This document shows, one piece after another, positions 25,479-36,483 of a DNA stretch of 64,000 nt. A program made the translations under genes and the position numbers. The stretch lies in assembly GCA_023055505.1 (NCBI GenBank), contig JALIRH010000002.1, positions 20,542,937 to 20,606,936 of the forward strand, given 5' to 3'. Each line of letters begins with the position of its first letter. Position 1 is the first letter of the stretch. This DNA is from Callipepla californica brunnescens. Its lineage: Eukaryota > Chordata > Aves > Galliformes > Odontophoridae. The notes beneath the pieces were generated by a model. That model ran no database searches, had not been told where the DNA came from, and saw nothing but the letters and a program-made list of their open reading frames with translations.

Positions 25479-27169
25479 AACTTTGTCTCCCAAAAGTCTC
25501 CTTTGGGTTCACACTGTGTTTCAGTACTACTAGGAAGTTTTTGTTCATTTTAACTTTTCTCTGTGGCTTTCTGCTATAGTCAGGTAAGTATGGACTGCTA
25601 ATTAATGTAGGCTTGAGCTTTTATTTCCTCTTCTTTTTCAGTTAAAGGAGCTGAAAAGAAATATTCTGAAGTTCCCAAGAAGGGATGCTTTTCAGGCCTT
25701 CCTGGAAAAAAGTGTTCAGGTTTGACCTTGACTTGTATGTCTTTCCATTCATGCAGACAGGCAGCAAATTAATATACCCTAATAGTGTGTATAGTGGAGA
25801 AAAAGGCAGAGACACTATGAAAGAAAGACAGCAAGCACCTTGTGGCATCTATCTTTCTGTGCAGTTTTGCGGGCTTTTCTGCTACATTGTCAGAGGCGGT
25901 TTTTGTTCGTGTCTCAAGAAGTTCATAGGCAGAGAACAGAACATCTGAAGGCAGTAGGTTGGTAGGGCATGCTTGCTTTGTCTGCGGTGCTGTACTCGTT
26001 TACTGTCAGAAGTCTGCATTAGTTGCCCTGAGTTTCTGTGTGTTTTCAAACTAATTTGATGTAAGCCAAGAAAATTCAACTTCTCTTCCTTAAGTGAAAT
26101 TTCCTCTCTGAGTAACACAAGGGAATGTATAGCTAACAGCAGCATGCAACCCTGTACCTGTTCCAAGAATGTAGCAGTGTTGGCATCCCCAAGCCCTGGG
26201 TTCTTACCCAGTTTGCTCTTACAGCCTCTTGATGTGGGGGGCATGCAGCACCTCAAAAAAGCAATGATGAACACACGTGCTCCAGGGACATAAAAGTATC
26301 AGTAACTCATGACCTAATGAAAGTTCTGGCAGTAGGACTTGCTAGTCAGATGTAGTCTGGCAATGAAAGCTTTCCTGCAGATTACTAGAAGATAACAGTG
26401 ACAACACCTTGGACATACCACAGAGAGGTTTTTGTTAAGCACTGGCTGAATGTGTTCCGACTGGAATCTCCTTACAAACTGTGTGACCTGTGATGCCATT
26501 GATAGGGAGCAGAGAAAGGGCAGCTGATGTAAAATCAGAGACTCAAGAAGTCTGCTCTGCCCATTCCTGGGGATGTCCAATCTTCAAGTAGCAGCTGTTT
26601 CACCTGTATTCACAAATCTTTCACTCCTGTGTTTTCAAGAAAGAAAAGGCATATAGATAACTAACATCAATTTTCAAGTATTGACATTAAATATACACTA
26701 AATAATACTGCTCTAAATAACTTTCTTATGATGAATAAGCACTTTCACAGCAACTCTCTCCACTATAGTACCTTTACTCATCTCAGTATTTTCATGATTA
26801 TGAAATCCATGTTCAAATTCTTCAACTTGTATTTGTCCTAAATGACTTTAAAGCCCTATATACTTCCTAAGAATTAAAATAAAATACGTCTTCCTGGATA
26901 TATGGACTTTATATGGAATCCTCTATCTGGTCATGTGCCAAAATGATCTATTATTCTTAACACATTAATAATAACAGAGATGAACAGTAACAGTGAGCCC
27001 AAGTTCAGAGGTTGTCCATTGCAATCCCACTGACCTGCATGAAAACAGTTTCTTCCTGGGCTTGAGACTGGATTGAACTGAGCTGAACATGCTACATGTT
27101 GCCTACATAATGGATGAACCAATAAATATCAATGTAACAGAGGCAGGCAGAAGGCCTAGCAGAGGACTG

Positions 27170-27632
27170 ACTCTGCTAGGGCCTTTAAAGGTCACCAAAC
27201 TCCAACCCCGGTTGTGTGAAGAGCTGCCACCCACAGACCAGGCTGCCAAGGGCCCCTTCCAACCTGGCCTGGAACGCCTCCACGGATGGGGCATCTATGG
27301 TCTCTCTGAGCAGCCTGTGCCAGCACCTCACTGCCTTTTGAGTGAAGAATTTATTCCTAACATCTAACCTAAATCTCCCCTCTTTTAGTTTAAAGCTATT
27401 CCCCTTTCTCCTATCACTATCAGATTGTGTAAAAGTTGGTCCCCTCCTGCCTGTAAGCTCCCTTCATGTGCTGAGAGGACACAATGAGGTCTCCTTGAGA
27501 CCTTCTCTTCCCCAAGCTAAACAAGCCCAGTTCCCTCAACCTTTCTTCATAGGAGAGGTCCTCCAGCCCTCTGATCATCTTCATGGCCCTGCTCTGGACC
27601 CAATTCCTCTAGATCAGCTGTGGTACTGTGAG
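27170..27632 (-). mobile_element. CR1 LINE 3' fragment, minus orientation, older
   Basis: The complement matches the CR1 3' region: the end block (GGGGTTGGAGTTTGGTGACC on the complement), the HWNRL-type segment around 27295-27345, the RKFF-like segment around 27350-27380, and the block ending at the complement of CTGGACCCAATTCC. Several small indels suggest greater age than the copies at 11.0 and 40.6 kb. It is 5'-truncated. Confidence 0.88.
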
Positions 27633-27946
27633 ATGGAGCATTCCTGAAGTAGCAGATAGGAGACGCATGGACAGAAACTGAGTGCCAAAATCTGTTTTAC
27701 TATCTTAACATGCCTGAAAGCATGAGGATTTTGGTTTTGTTATTTTTGATGGGTTAAGAATGCAAACAGATAAAACTCCCTACTCTGTACAAGGAGGCAC
27801 TGAGACTCAGCTTTTACCTACATGTTGTTCTAAGTTTAGCTGCAAGACTTTGAACTGTCAAGTGAAGTCAACCAGAGATAATAAAACATTAATCACTCAT
27901 ATTCGAAGATTCTGCAAGGGAGTAAATGTGGCACTATATATATATT

Positions 27947-27992
27947 AAAAACAAAAACAAAAACAAAACAAAAAAAAAAAAAAAACAAAAAA
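27947..27992. repeat. A-rich (AAAAC)n repeat
   Basis: Runs of AAAAAC and AAAAC followed by an A17 stretch. Simple sequence in the intergenic region. Confidence 0.95.
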
Positions 27993-28470
27993 CTGCATTT
28001 GTGGCATTTATCTGCAGAGTACACTGGTAAAGTTTGCCCACTTCTTCTGGTTCCCTTTGGTAAATATTTAGAAATTTCCAAATGTCTGACTGATCACAGT
28101 GTGAAAGACTGGATACACATGCAGAAAAATACTAAGAGCTTGTGTAAAAGATTATATGACTTTTTAAAGAACTGGTGGAGTATTGCTTAGAATCTAGAAA
28201 AGCCAGACGAGAACAATTCTATGGAGTTGTGGGTTTTTTGTTTTTTTTTCACATCATGAAAGGCTGATGTAAAAATCACCTTAGCTTTCAGTGGTTGAAT
28301 GTGTTGTAAGAAGCAGACTGGTGGAGAGAAAAATGGTGATTTCTACTGAGAGCTGTTACAAAACTCAAACCATGAACTGGGAGATATCATATAGCTGAGC
28401 ATCTGTAGCCACTTTTAGAGAAGATAAAAGAAAACCTTAGATTCTCTGACAGCTCTTCTGAAGGTATAAA

Positions 28471-28508
28471 ATTCTCTCTCTCTTTTTTTTTTTTCTTTCT
28501 TTCTTTCA
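28471..28508. repeat. CT/T-rich low-complexity tract
   Basis: (TC)n followed by T12 and (CTTT)n. It sits about 60 bp before the CR1 copy at 28570. Confidence 0.9.
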
Positions 28509-28569
28509 TTTTCAGGCGTTTTTTGATAAAACCACTTAGAAGCTAAAAAAGCAGGAAAGTTTGTGCTCT

Positions 28570-29320
28570 TGAGGTTTAACAAGAGCAAGTGTAGAAACTT
28601 GCACCTAAGGAGGAACAGGTTGGGGGATGAGCTGCTGGAGTGGAGCTCTGAGGAGAGGGACCTGGGTGTCCTGGTGGATGACAGATTGGCCATGAGCCAG
28701 CAGTGTGCCCTGGTGGCCAAAGGAGGCCAATGGCATCCTGGGCTGCATTCAAAAGAGCGTGGCCAGCAGGTCAAGGGAGGTGATCCTCCCCCTCTACTCT
28801 GCCCTGGTGAGGCCTCACCTGGAGTACTGTGTCCAGTTCTGGGCTCCCCAGTACAAAAAAGACAGGGATCTCCTGGAGAGAGTCCAGTGGAAGGATACAA
28901 TGATGATAAAGGGAGTGGAATACCTCCTGTATGAGGAAATGCTGAGAGACCTGGGTTTGTTCAGACTTGAAAAAAGAAGACTCAGAGGGGATTTGATCCA
29001 CAACTGTAAATATCTAAGGAGCGGAAGGCAAAAGGAAAAGGTTGAACTCTTCTTAGCAGTGTGTGGTGATAGGATGAGGGGAAATGGCCACAAACTGAAG
29101 CATAGGAAGTTCCACACAAATGTGAGGATGAGGGTGTGATGGAGCACTGGCATAGGCTGCCCAGAGAGGTTGTAGGGTCTCCTTATCTGGAGACATTCAA
29201 GACCCGCCTGGACGCCTACCTGTGCAACCAGGTCTAGAGAGCTGCTTTGACAGGGGATTGAACTCAATGATCTCTTGAGGTCACTTTCAATCCCTGCAGT
29301 TGTGTGATTCTGTGATTCCA
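28570..29320 (+). mobile_element. CR1 LINE 3' fragment, 750 bp, longest intact ORF2 piece
   Basis: Sense copy from the block AACAAGAGCAAGTGTAG to the terminal TGTGATTCTGTGATTCC. An open stretch of 144 codons at 28705-29139 reads [40 protein letters not shown], then [10 protein letters not shown] and [13 protein letters not shown]. This is the carboxy-terminal part of the CR1 ORF2 polyprotein (after the reverse transcriptase). Its final block shares wording with the copy at 40586-40858 (for example GCCTACCTGTGCAACC), so both come from one subfamily. The copy lacks the endonuclease and most of the RT and cannot move by itself. Confidence 0.95.
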
Positions 29321-29532
29321 ACCCTACACAAAACAAAAATCAAAGCTTGTGATGAGACCCATTGGTTTAAAGTCTTAACAAACCATGAATGGAATTATTC
29401 ATTTCAACTCACTTGGCAAAATGCTTTTGCCTAATAAATAAGTTACTTTGAATAAAAACAGGTACTTGGAAGCCAAAATGTTTTTGCTGAACTTTTTTTC
29501 TGATTTATTTCATACATGTGTTCTTAATGAAT

Positions 29533-29930
29533 TATAGAATCCCTCAGGTTGGAAAAGACCTTCCAGATCATCAAGTCCAAACACAACCTAACCATACTAC
29601 TCTAACTCTAACAACCCACCACTAAATCATGTCCCTGAGCACCACATCCGAACGGATTTTAAACACATTCAGGGATGGTGACTCAACCATCTCCCTGGGA
29701 AGCCTATTCCAGTGCTTAATAACCCTTTCTGTAAATAATTTTTTCTTTATATCTAACCTAAACCTCCCCTGGCACAACTTGAGGCCATTTCCTCTCGTCC
29801 TGTCACCAGTGAGAAGAGACCAACCCTGCTCTCACTGCAGTCACCTTTCAGGTATTTGAAGAGAGCAATAATGTCTCCCCTCAGCCTCCTCTTCACCAGA
29901 GTAAGTAGCTCCAGCTCCTTCAGTCACTCA
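29533..29930 (-). mobile_element. CR1 LINE 3' fragment, minus orientation, different subfamily
   Basis: Begins with the complement of a CR1 tail (ATTATAGAATCCCTCAGG, then TTGGAAAAGACCTTCCAGAT) and continues through ATCATGTCCCTGAGCACCAC to AATGTCTCCCCTCAGCCTCC and ends near 29930. Its wording differs from the other copies and is typical of a separate CR1 lineage with a T-rich [13 protein letters not shown] segment. It faces the copy at 28570-29320 across about 210 bp. Confidence 0.92.
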
Positions 29931-31489
29931 AAATTTCAACTGAAATATCAATCAAATATCAGCTTCCATCGAAAAGCAGGTTGAAACAACACCTATATGT
30001 TCAGTCAGCTGTTAAATATTTATTTAACATTTTTAACATAGAAGAAAGGAAAAACTAGACTATAAGAATGTAAATTAATCTATGGAATAGCTTAGATATG
30101 TAAATAGTGTGTGCACACAAAGAATAGAAAGGCAGAATCTACTGCAAAATTATATGTAGTGACATGTTAATAAGTCTTTTTGTTTACAAGCCAATGACAA
30201 TTAATTTTCTTCAGGAAAATAGCAGTACGTGCAAAACAAGGCAAAATGTTTTGAAGCAAGGTTTATTGCTGCTGCTTTAGTTATAATCAACAATTTTAAC
30301 TGACTGTGATCCTTGGGGAAGACTTTACTCCAGTATGCAGCTCAGACAACAAGGATTTTCTGGTGCTGTTCATCTCGCATCAACAGCACAAATACCACAG
30401 CCCCTTTCCTAGAAGCAGAGCTCTTCATTTGAGATTTTCAGTCTAAACAGAAGTCAAACTGCAATCTGAGACTCAGTCCCAAGAGCTGTGCCTTCCCAAG
30501 AAGATGTTTTCCCCAGTCAGCAGTAACTCAGCTGGCACTGTGGGCTGGTCTAGGAGGAACACATGCTCCACTTCTCTTTCTTTGACGAGAGATTCCTTTG
30601 GTTAGTTCTGTGGTAATGAAAATTATAGGGAGGAATGATGAAAACTGAATGTTAGACTGTTTTACATTCTTTCAGTACTACTTAGCATGATGGTTGTTGA
30701 CTTCTCCCCTGCTGCTATATTTAGAAAGGGGTGTAGGAGGGAGATGAGCATTAGTATTATGGGTTATGACACGAAAACATCAAAAGTAAGTCGATTCCCA
30801 TTTCTCTTTGGTATCCTCTGGAGAGCTCCAGTATTTACAGAGAGCTCCAGTTCCAACACAGCACTTCAAGAAAATGGACACCCGTTGTGAGTCCGGGACC
30901 ACGCAGTGCTGCACGAGGTGGGTGGGTAACTGGGACATGAACATTTTTCTCCACAGAGCTTCATTTCCCACCACCAGATAGGCTTCAAATAACTGCCGTG
31001 CCTGGTGGAATTTTTGTTTCTTATACGTCAATGCTTGGTTCATTTTAGAATTAAAAAAAAAAAAAAAAGAGAAAATATCTGAAGCTTCCTCTGCATTCAA
31101 AAAATCAACAAAAGATCCATGGGAAAAAAATAATTGCATAATGCCCCAGAAGAAATATAAATGAATTGAAGTCACCCCCTGCAGAGAACTTTGGGCCTGT
31201 TTATCTTAAACACACTAATACAGATTTTGTAATGTTTTTCTGGAAGTTTTTCATAAGCATTCCTACTTCCTCTCGCTGCAGGCCGGGCTGAGCTGCCAGA
31301 CTGGAGGAGCTCTTTGGAGCTGACCTCCAGCCATGAGAGCGAGCCTCAGCTCCAGCACAACTGGGGCAGTTTTTAAGCTGCAATGTGAATTAAAGACTCA
31401 GCAGCTCTGCAGGCTATGCCATAAACACATCTGATAACAAATGTGAAAGCTTGACATCTCCCAGGCATAATAAAGAGCCCCTCAGTTCC

Positions 31490-31765
31490 CTGTGAGGAGC
31501 TGCGGCCGCCATCAGGCTCAGCTCCGCTGCTCTGGGCTGCACAAAGCAAGCGGCCTCAGCTGCTCCTCACACACCTGGCCCTCCAGACCCTTCCCCATCT
31601 GTGTCGCCCTCCTTTGGACACTCTCTGATAGTTTGATGTTGACGATTCTGTTTATATTGTGACACCAAAACTGCACACAGTACAGAGACCAAGCCCATCC
31701 CAAGCACAGCCCGCACCCTCGCCCTTTCCTCTCGTTGCCCTCGCAGCACATCCTGGGGACAGCAG
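31490..31765 (-). mobile_element. CR1 LINE internal fragment, rearranged subfamily, copy C
   Basis: On the complement it reads GAGGAGCAGCTGAGGCCGCT, then AGCCCAGAGCAGCGGAGCTG and CTGATGGCGGCCGCAGCTCC, the same segment as in the copies at 15353 and 42625. It extends further upstream, with the block complementary to CTCCTTTGGACACTCTCTGA and AAAACTGCACACAGTACAGA. The 3' terminal tail is missing, so the element is truncated at both ends. Confidence 0.82.
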
Positions 31766-33479
31766 GAGGTGCACGGGGTCACCCCTGCAGATCCTCCATC
31801 TGTTTTTTTGCTGTAGATCTTCTGTGAATGCCAGGAGCCTGTAGCCAGCAGGACCTGGGGCTGGCAAGGCCTGCAGCAGGCAGCACGGACCTGTGGCTGG
31901 GGTAGCTGTGTGCAAACAAGAGCCTCTCCGGCTATGGCACCAACATCTGCCCACTCTCCTGCCTACAGATTCTCTCCGAAGGACAAATTCAGTGTGACGG
32001 CAGCAACTCAAGAAAACAAAAAGCCTTGTAACTTCCAGCAGAAAGCGCGTGCTGTCAGGACGGTTTCTCTTCCTGCCTTCTTACCACTCACCCCAAATTA
32101 ACGTCTGTGGCTCCACGTGGCTCCTGCCTCCTTCCCAGTCCCTCACTAGAAACTAAGCTCAGACACTGCAGACACACAGAGGGTTTCTCAGTATTTCCAC
32201 CCACACCGGAGACCATTCTGCACATCTGATGCACATGTGAAACGCTTTCACAGGGGTCAGGTCGGGAGACCGTGTTTCCATTTCAAGCCACATTGAGCCC
32301 AAGTTTTATCAGTTGTTTGTTTTTAAAGCAAAAATACACATCTCACTTGACCTCACAGGAGAAGAAAGCACTGCAGAGAATCTTTGACGCTGGCAGGGTT
32401 GGGTTACAGCTCCTCCACATCCCACCCACACGGCTGAACCCCACGCTTGGTCACCAGGAGGAAATGAAATGCACATGTCGGCAGCCCCGCTCCCCCTTCC
32501 AGCTCTCAAGCAGAGCTGTTCTGCTGCAGCCACAGAGATCCCGGGGCCAGAGGACGTGCCAAGAGGAGGGACACTTGCTGTATCTTTTCTTGGACAAACT
32601 GGGCATCGAAATCAAGCTTCCTGAACCACGAGTTATGAAAAAGCAATGCTCTGAAGGGTTGCAACGCTGCGTTTTCACACCAAGGCTCAGAGCTGTATGA
32701 CACGTGGGCTAGAGCTTAAATGTAACAAAATTAACATCAAAGCTCATCAAAACTGGACAGCAATATTGCAGATTCCTCAGAGGAGATTATGCCAGTCTGA
32801 TTAAACCACCAGTAAGTAACCAACACGACTGACTGCAAATTTAAAAACAACTGCTGTACTTCTTCTGTTAGGAGTTTTCTTAGAGTTCTTTTCCCCCTCT
32901 TGATTCCCTTCCCCTTCTCCTTATTTGCTTACCCAAGCAATATTAAGCATACTGTCATAACTTCCCTCACACCTACAGTTTTAGTATTAACATTCCACGT
33001 GTTGCTTAAAAACAGCGCCTGCCGCTTCAGACAGCACTCTGTAATAACTTCAGTGCAAGAGAAAAGGAGTTAATGTGTAGTCACAGTCATGAATATGGAA
33101 TTCTTTTGTTAGCAGATCACTTGTTAACAGGATGACAGCTCCGACTGTAATTTCTGCAATTTCAATGGATTTTAATGCTGAAAGAAAACAACTGGACAGC
33201 CTGTAACCACGAGCTACAATTCATTTCTTGAGTTGGAAAGCAGAGGAACCGGGATGTCGACTTCTGAATTTATCCTTCCAGGAATGAAAACAAAGGTGAG
33301 ACATTCCCTCTAATGTGAGCTTTCGGCTACCAGCACCGGGCTTCATCTTAAAGGAATTAACCATTCACAGCCCAGAGTAAATCAAAGCACAGTGGCATCT
33401 GGGTAAATATTAAAGCCTATCGATCCCCAGGAAGCACCAGATCAGGATGCTGAGGACTTCCACAGCAGCCCCAATGGAG

Positions 33480-33680
33480 GAGAGCCAAGGGGCTTTTGGG
33501 GAAGAGCCCTACCGAAGCCCCAGCCCCTGCTGAGAGCGGCGCGCATGCGGCACAGCACCCGCAGCCTGGCGTGGGACCACAGCTGCCCAGCAACACCTCC
33601 TCGCAGCCCGAGCATTGCCAGAAACGCATCCAGGAAGGGGAGAACAAAAGGGAAGCAGAACTGGAGCCCAACCAACGCTA
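33480..33680. other. GC-rich patch with several CpG, nature unknown
   Basis: About 200 bp clearly richer in GC and CpG than its surroundings (for example GCGGCGCGCATGCGGCAC). Four overlapping open frames on both strands reflect the base composition. No recognisable domain and no convincing splice-site pair was seen. It could be a remnant of a mobile element or a small regulatory island downstream of SDC2. Confidence 0.35.
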
Positions 33681-34219
33681 GGAAGTCTCGGTGTAAGAGA
33701 AGCACATTCAGCCCGCTTCTTCTGAATAGCATTGCGGGAAGATGGCAATCTGCGTCAGCTGGGTTTTTAGACTGATGAAAACTGAACCGATGTTTATAAC
33801 CGAGATTATAGCATCACAGAAAGGATAATGGATGTGGAGGAGAAAAAAAACAGGAGTGATGAAACAAAGCCGAAACTTTACCGTTCCTTCTGCTTGTTAG
33901 CAGATGCACAAGGAACCGGGCAAGCGCAGCATTGGACAGCCTGTATAATTGCAACAGATGTCTACGTTGGCTAAAGTGCCTTGGATAGAGTAGGTATAGA
34001 GGCGGGATCTGCAATGTATAGACGAAAACAGCTTCTTAACATCAATTTGCTTATGGGGAAGGAGACAATTTATCTGGTGTTAAATATTTGTGGGTACATT
34101 TCCAGTGAGATTCATCACAGCCTTCAAGAAAATTCAAATCTACTACCTTCAGCAAAGAGGGCTTCAAAAAACTGGATGCCAGACTATACAAATAAAGTAT
34201 TAGTTTAGGCATGGTAGAC

Positions 34220-34250
34220 TTTATTTTGGCACTTTAACAAATGCTTTATT
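34220..34250 (-). terminator. SDC2: Two poly(A) signals (AATAAA) for the long SDC2 transcript
   Basis: On the minus strand AATAAA hexamers occur at 34250-34245 and 34225-34220. They are about 2.1 kb downstream of the stop codon, which fits the long 3' UTR of vertebrate syndecan-2 mRNAs. Cleavage would be around 34195-34235. Other hexamers upstream may give shorter forms. Confidence 0.5.
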
Positions 34251-34878
34251 TTACAGCAGTGGCACAGCATTTGCCAGAAATTTTCTTTTCTTGGCACAGT
34301 TAGTTCAAGCAGTTATTTTACTAATTGGATTTCACTAAATATTGCACAATAAGATATACCTGTTAATTCTTACCCTGTTTTTACTTGTTGAACTTGTATG
34401 GCTTCGAAAAACTTGCCAGTAAGTATAAGTAATTTAAAAAGCAATATATTAAATATTTTAGCACAGGATAGTGTTCGTTTGTTTCTAAATGACCACTGAA
34501 CTTGGGACAGCGACAAATACAAGTGACGCAACTCTTATCTGAAGAGCTAACAGCTCTTATTTACAACACGTTGCCATTTCTGAGAAGCAGTTCAGCTCGA
34601 CATCCTGAACATCTACTCTGGAAATTTCCAAATCAAAAGAGCGGAGGTTAACAGAGCAGAAGACGAAGCCATTTGTCTGTGACAAAGCATAATATAGGGA
34701 GGCAGACTATCGTCTTCTCCACGTGTCCCTCTATCCAACACCTATCTGCAATCTAAGCAACAGAGCCTTTTATCTTCTACTTGGAATATTTCTTTCTTCT
34801 CTTACGAAGACATTCCACTTGTCTCAACTCTTCTGCTGGAGTCCGAGCGGAATAAAACCAATTTCTCCAAAAGGCCAG

Positions 34879-34912
34879 GGAAAAACAAAACAAAACAAAA
34901 CAAAAAACAACA
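34879..34912. repeat. SDC2: (AAAAC)n repeat
   Basis: Four to five AAAAC units followed by AAAAAACAAC, inside the inferred SDC2 3' UTR (GTTTT repeats in the mRNA). Confidence 0.92.
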
Positions 34913-36267
34913 AATCCAAAGCCGATATACACAATAAATGAAACCGGGTACTCCTTTGAATCTTACAGTACTGAAGACAACATTCGCAGGGAGAACAGGT
35001 CTGTGTCAATACTGCCATCAGATACAACGCAAAGGCCAAATGACTCATAACTCATGCACCAGATGTAACACTTATACATTCCAGGCTTTCTCTGCCTCTT
35101 CAGCAGTAAATCTGGTCTGAGGATCAGCCTTATCAACAGCCTTTTTTGGTTTTGTTTCGGGCGGGTTTTGAAGCTCTACTCGATGAGCGCTGTGACATTA
35201 CAACATAACCACCGCAGACATAAAACGGAAAACGTACAAAAGTATATCACAATGGAATTTTCAGTATTAGGCCACATGATTTATTCAGTAGTGTTTATGT
35301 TCCCAAATTACAATTATGTCTATCCATGTAAGACTACAAAAGTTACCATTAGAATTGTCTGTGCTTATAAAATACCAACGTTTTCTTTTACTGTTATATA
35401 CTCATTAACACCGGTCTGCGACAAGTTACATAGAATCATAGGCACTTCAAAGGCTTTAAAAGACGTTTACAACTTAAATGCGATTTTAAAGAACAGAAAT
35501 TTAAACCCCTACGTGTACCTTCAAATTGCAAATAATTAACAAATACAGTGGCCATAGAAATCTGCAGCAACTTCTCAAAATACTGTTAGAGTCTTTGGGT
35601 TTGCTTAGGTTTGTCAGTAGCTTACTTCAAATCTTCCTGACAGGAGATTTTAGTAAGAACACGACTATACAGTTTGTAGTAATCATCCAATTTTACACGT
35701 TAATTTGCTGTTACAAATCTCACTGAAGCTACAGGTAACGCTGAGAAACAATGCCAAGTGTAAAATTGATATTCCGACACTTAGATTTATACAAAGTGGA
35801 GGTTAAAGTTTACACAGCTGAAAAATTACATTTACACTGAAAGTTACTGTTATTTGAGTTATCTGAAGACAAATTGCACCATGACAACTACAAAAAGGCT
35901 TGCTTTTTTTTTTCTTTTTTGGAAACAGATAAATTAACGAAATAAAAACTACCTCGTCAGATCGATCTGAGACATGCTGACAAAAATTAAACAACTTTCA
36001 TCGAGTCATAGGATAAAACAATCATTTTCATTATTTCATATTTATGCATAAAGTTTTAAAAATGATTCGGTGACCATCAACGGTTCTTATAAAATAATGC
36101 TTTGCCACTGTTATTCACAGAACACTGCAAATGTTAAGTTTTAATTTTACATTTTTAAAGGAATACATGAAAAGTTTTAAATACAATGGGATTTTATCAT
36201 AAAGGTGCCGTGACGGCTCTTTAATGAAAAAAAAAAAAAAAAGGTCTTCATTATTCTATGCAAAAGC

Positions 36268-36273
36268 TTTATT
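36268..36273 (-). terminator. SDC2: Proximal poly(A) signal of SDC2
   Basis: TTTATT on the plus strand, AATAAA in the transcript, about 50 bases after the SDC2 stop codon. If used it would give a transcript with almost no 3' UTR. Use is not shown by sequence alone. Confidence 0.35.
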
Positions 36274-36319
36274 TAAAAAAGTTCAGTGATCTCATAAATA
36301 GAGACACTAAATAGGAATT

Positions 36320-36483
36320 TTATGCATAAAACTCCTTAGTAGGTGCCTTCTGATAGGCAGCACTAGATGGTTTACGTTCACCAAGGTCGTAACTGCCTTC
36401 ATCCTTCTTTCTCATGCGATATACCAGCAGCAGGATGAGGAAGATTGCGAAGAGAAAACCGATAACTCCGCCAGCAATAACAG
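36320..36483 (-). CDS. SDC2: Syndecan-2 coding exon 5: transmembrane and cytoplasmic domains
   Basis: Last coding exon of the heparan sulfate proteoglycan syndecan-2, a single-pass plasma membrane co-receptor. The acceptor is TTGCAG before 36483; the split alanine codon continues from exon 4 and the stop TAA is at 36322-36320. The 54 residues comprise a membrane span with a GxxxG dimerisation motif ([10 protein letters not shown]), the C1 region ([10 protein letters not shown], binding cytoskeletal linkers), the variable region V ([18 protein letters not shown]) and the C2 end EFYA, the ligand of PDZ proteins such as syntenin and CASK. As far as I remember the human protein this exon is identical in sequence, in strong contrast to the ectodomain. 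The V region with [13 protein letters not shown] identifies paralogue 2 and not syndecan-1, -3 or -4. Confidence 0.98.

Larger units (their letters stand above)
22926..34199. other. Intergenic region between SDC2 3' end and CPQ promoter
   Basis: About 11 kb with no recognised gene. It holds five CR1 copies (near 23.7, 27.2, 28.6, 29.5 and 31.5 kb), simple repeats at 24.8, 25.45, 27.95 and 28.47 kb and a GC-richer patch at about 33.48-33.68 kb. Stretches between these (23.97-27.1, 29.93-31.49 and 31.77-33.4 kb) show only short overlapping open frames without domain character. The right boundary depends on where the SDC2 transcript is cleaved. Confidence 0.7.
34200..36319 (-). other. SDC2: SDC2 3' untranslated region (inferred extent)
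   Basis: Directly follows the SDC2 stop codon. About 2.1 kb, AT-rich and free of CR1 insertions although such copies occur elsewhere on both sides, consistent with constrained mRNA sequence. A first AATAAA on the minus strand lies at 36273-36268, only about 50 bases past the stop, and others are at about 34.2 kb, so alternative polyadenylation is likely. Mammalian SDC2 is known to give several mRNA sizes. Plus-strand open frames here (up to 123 codons at 35168-35539) lack domain character. The low-coordinate limit is an inference. Confidence 0.6.

Noticed and set aside
28415..28900. 161-codon minus-strand open frame
   Set aside because: It is the antisense of the CR1 copy at 28570-29320 plus a CT-rich tract.
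28815..29336. 173-codon minus-strand open frame
   Set aside because: Antisense shadow of the same CR1 copy; the sense strand reads the known ORF2 terminus.
35425..35460. ACATAGAATCATAGG resembling a CR1 3' terminal repeat
   Set aside because: Only about 15 bases fit; neighbouring sequence on both sides has no CR1 wording.
35168..35539. 123-codon plus-strand open frame
   Set aside because: Lies antisense to the inferred SDC2 3' UTR, AT-rich composition, no domain.
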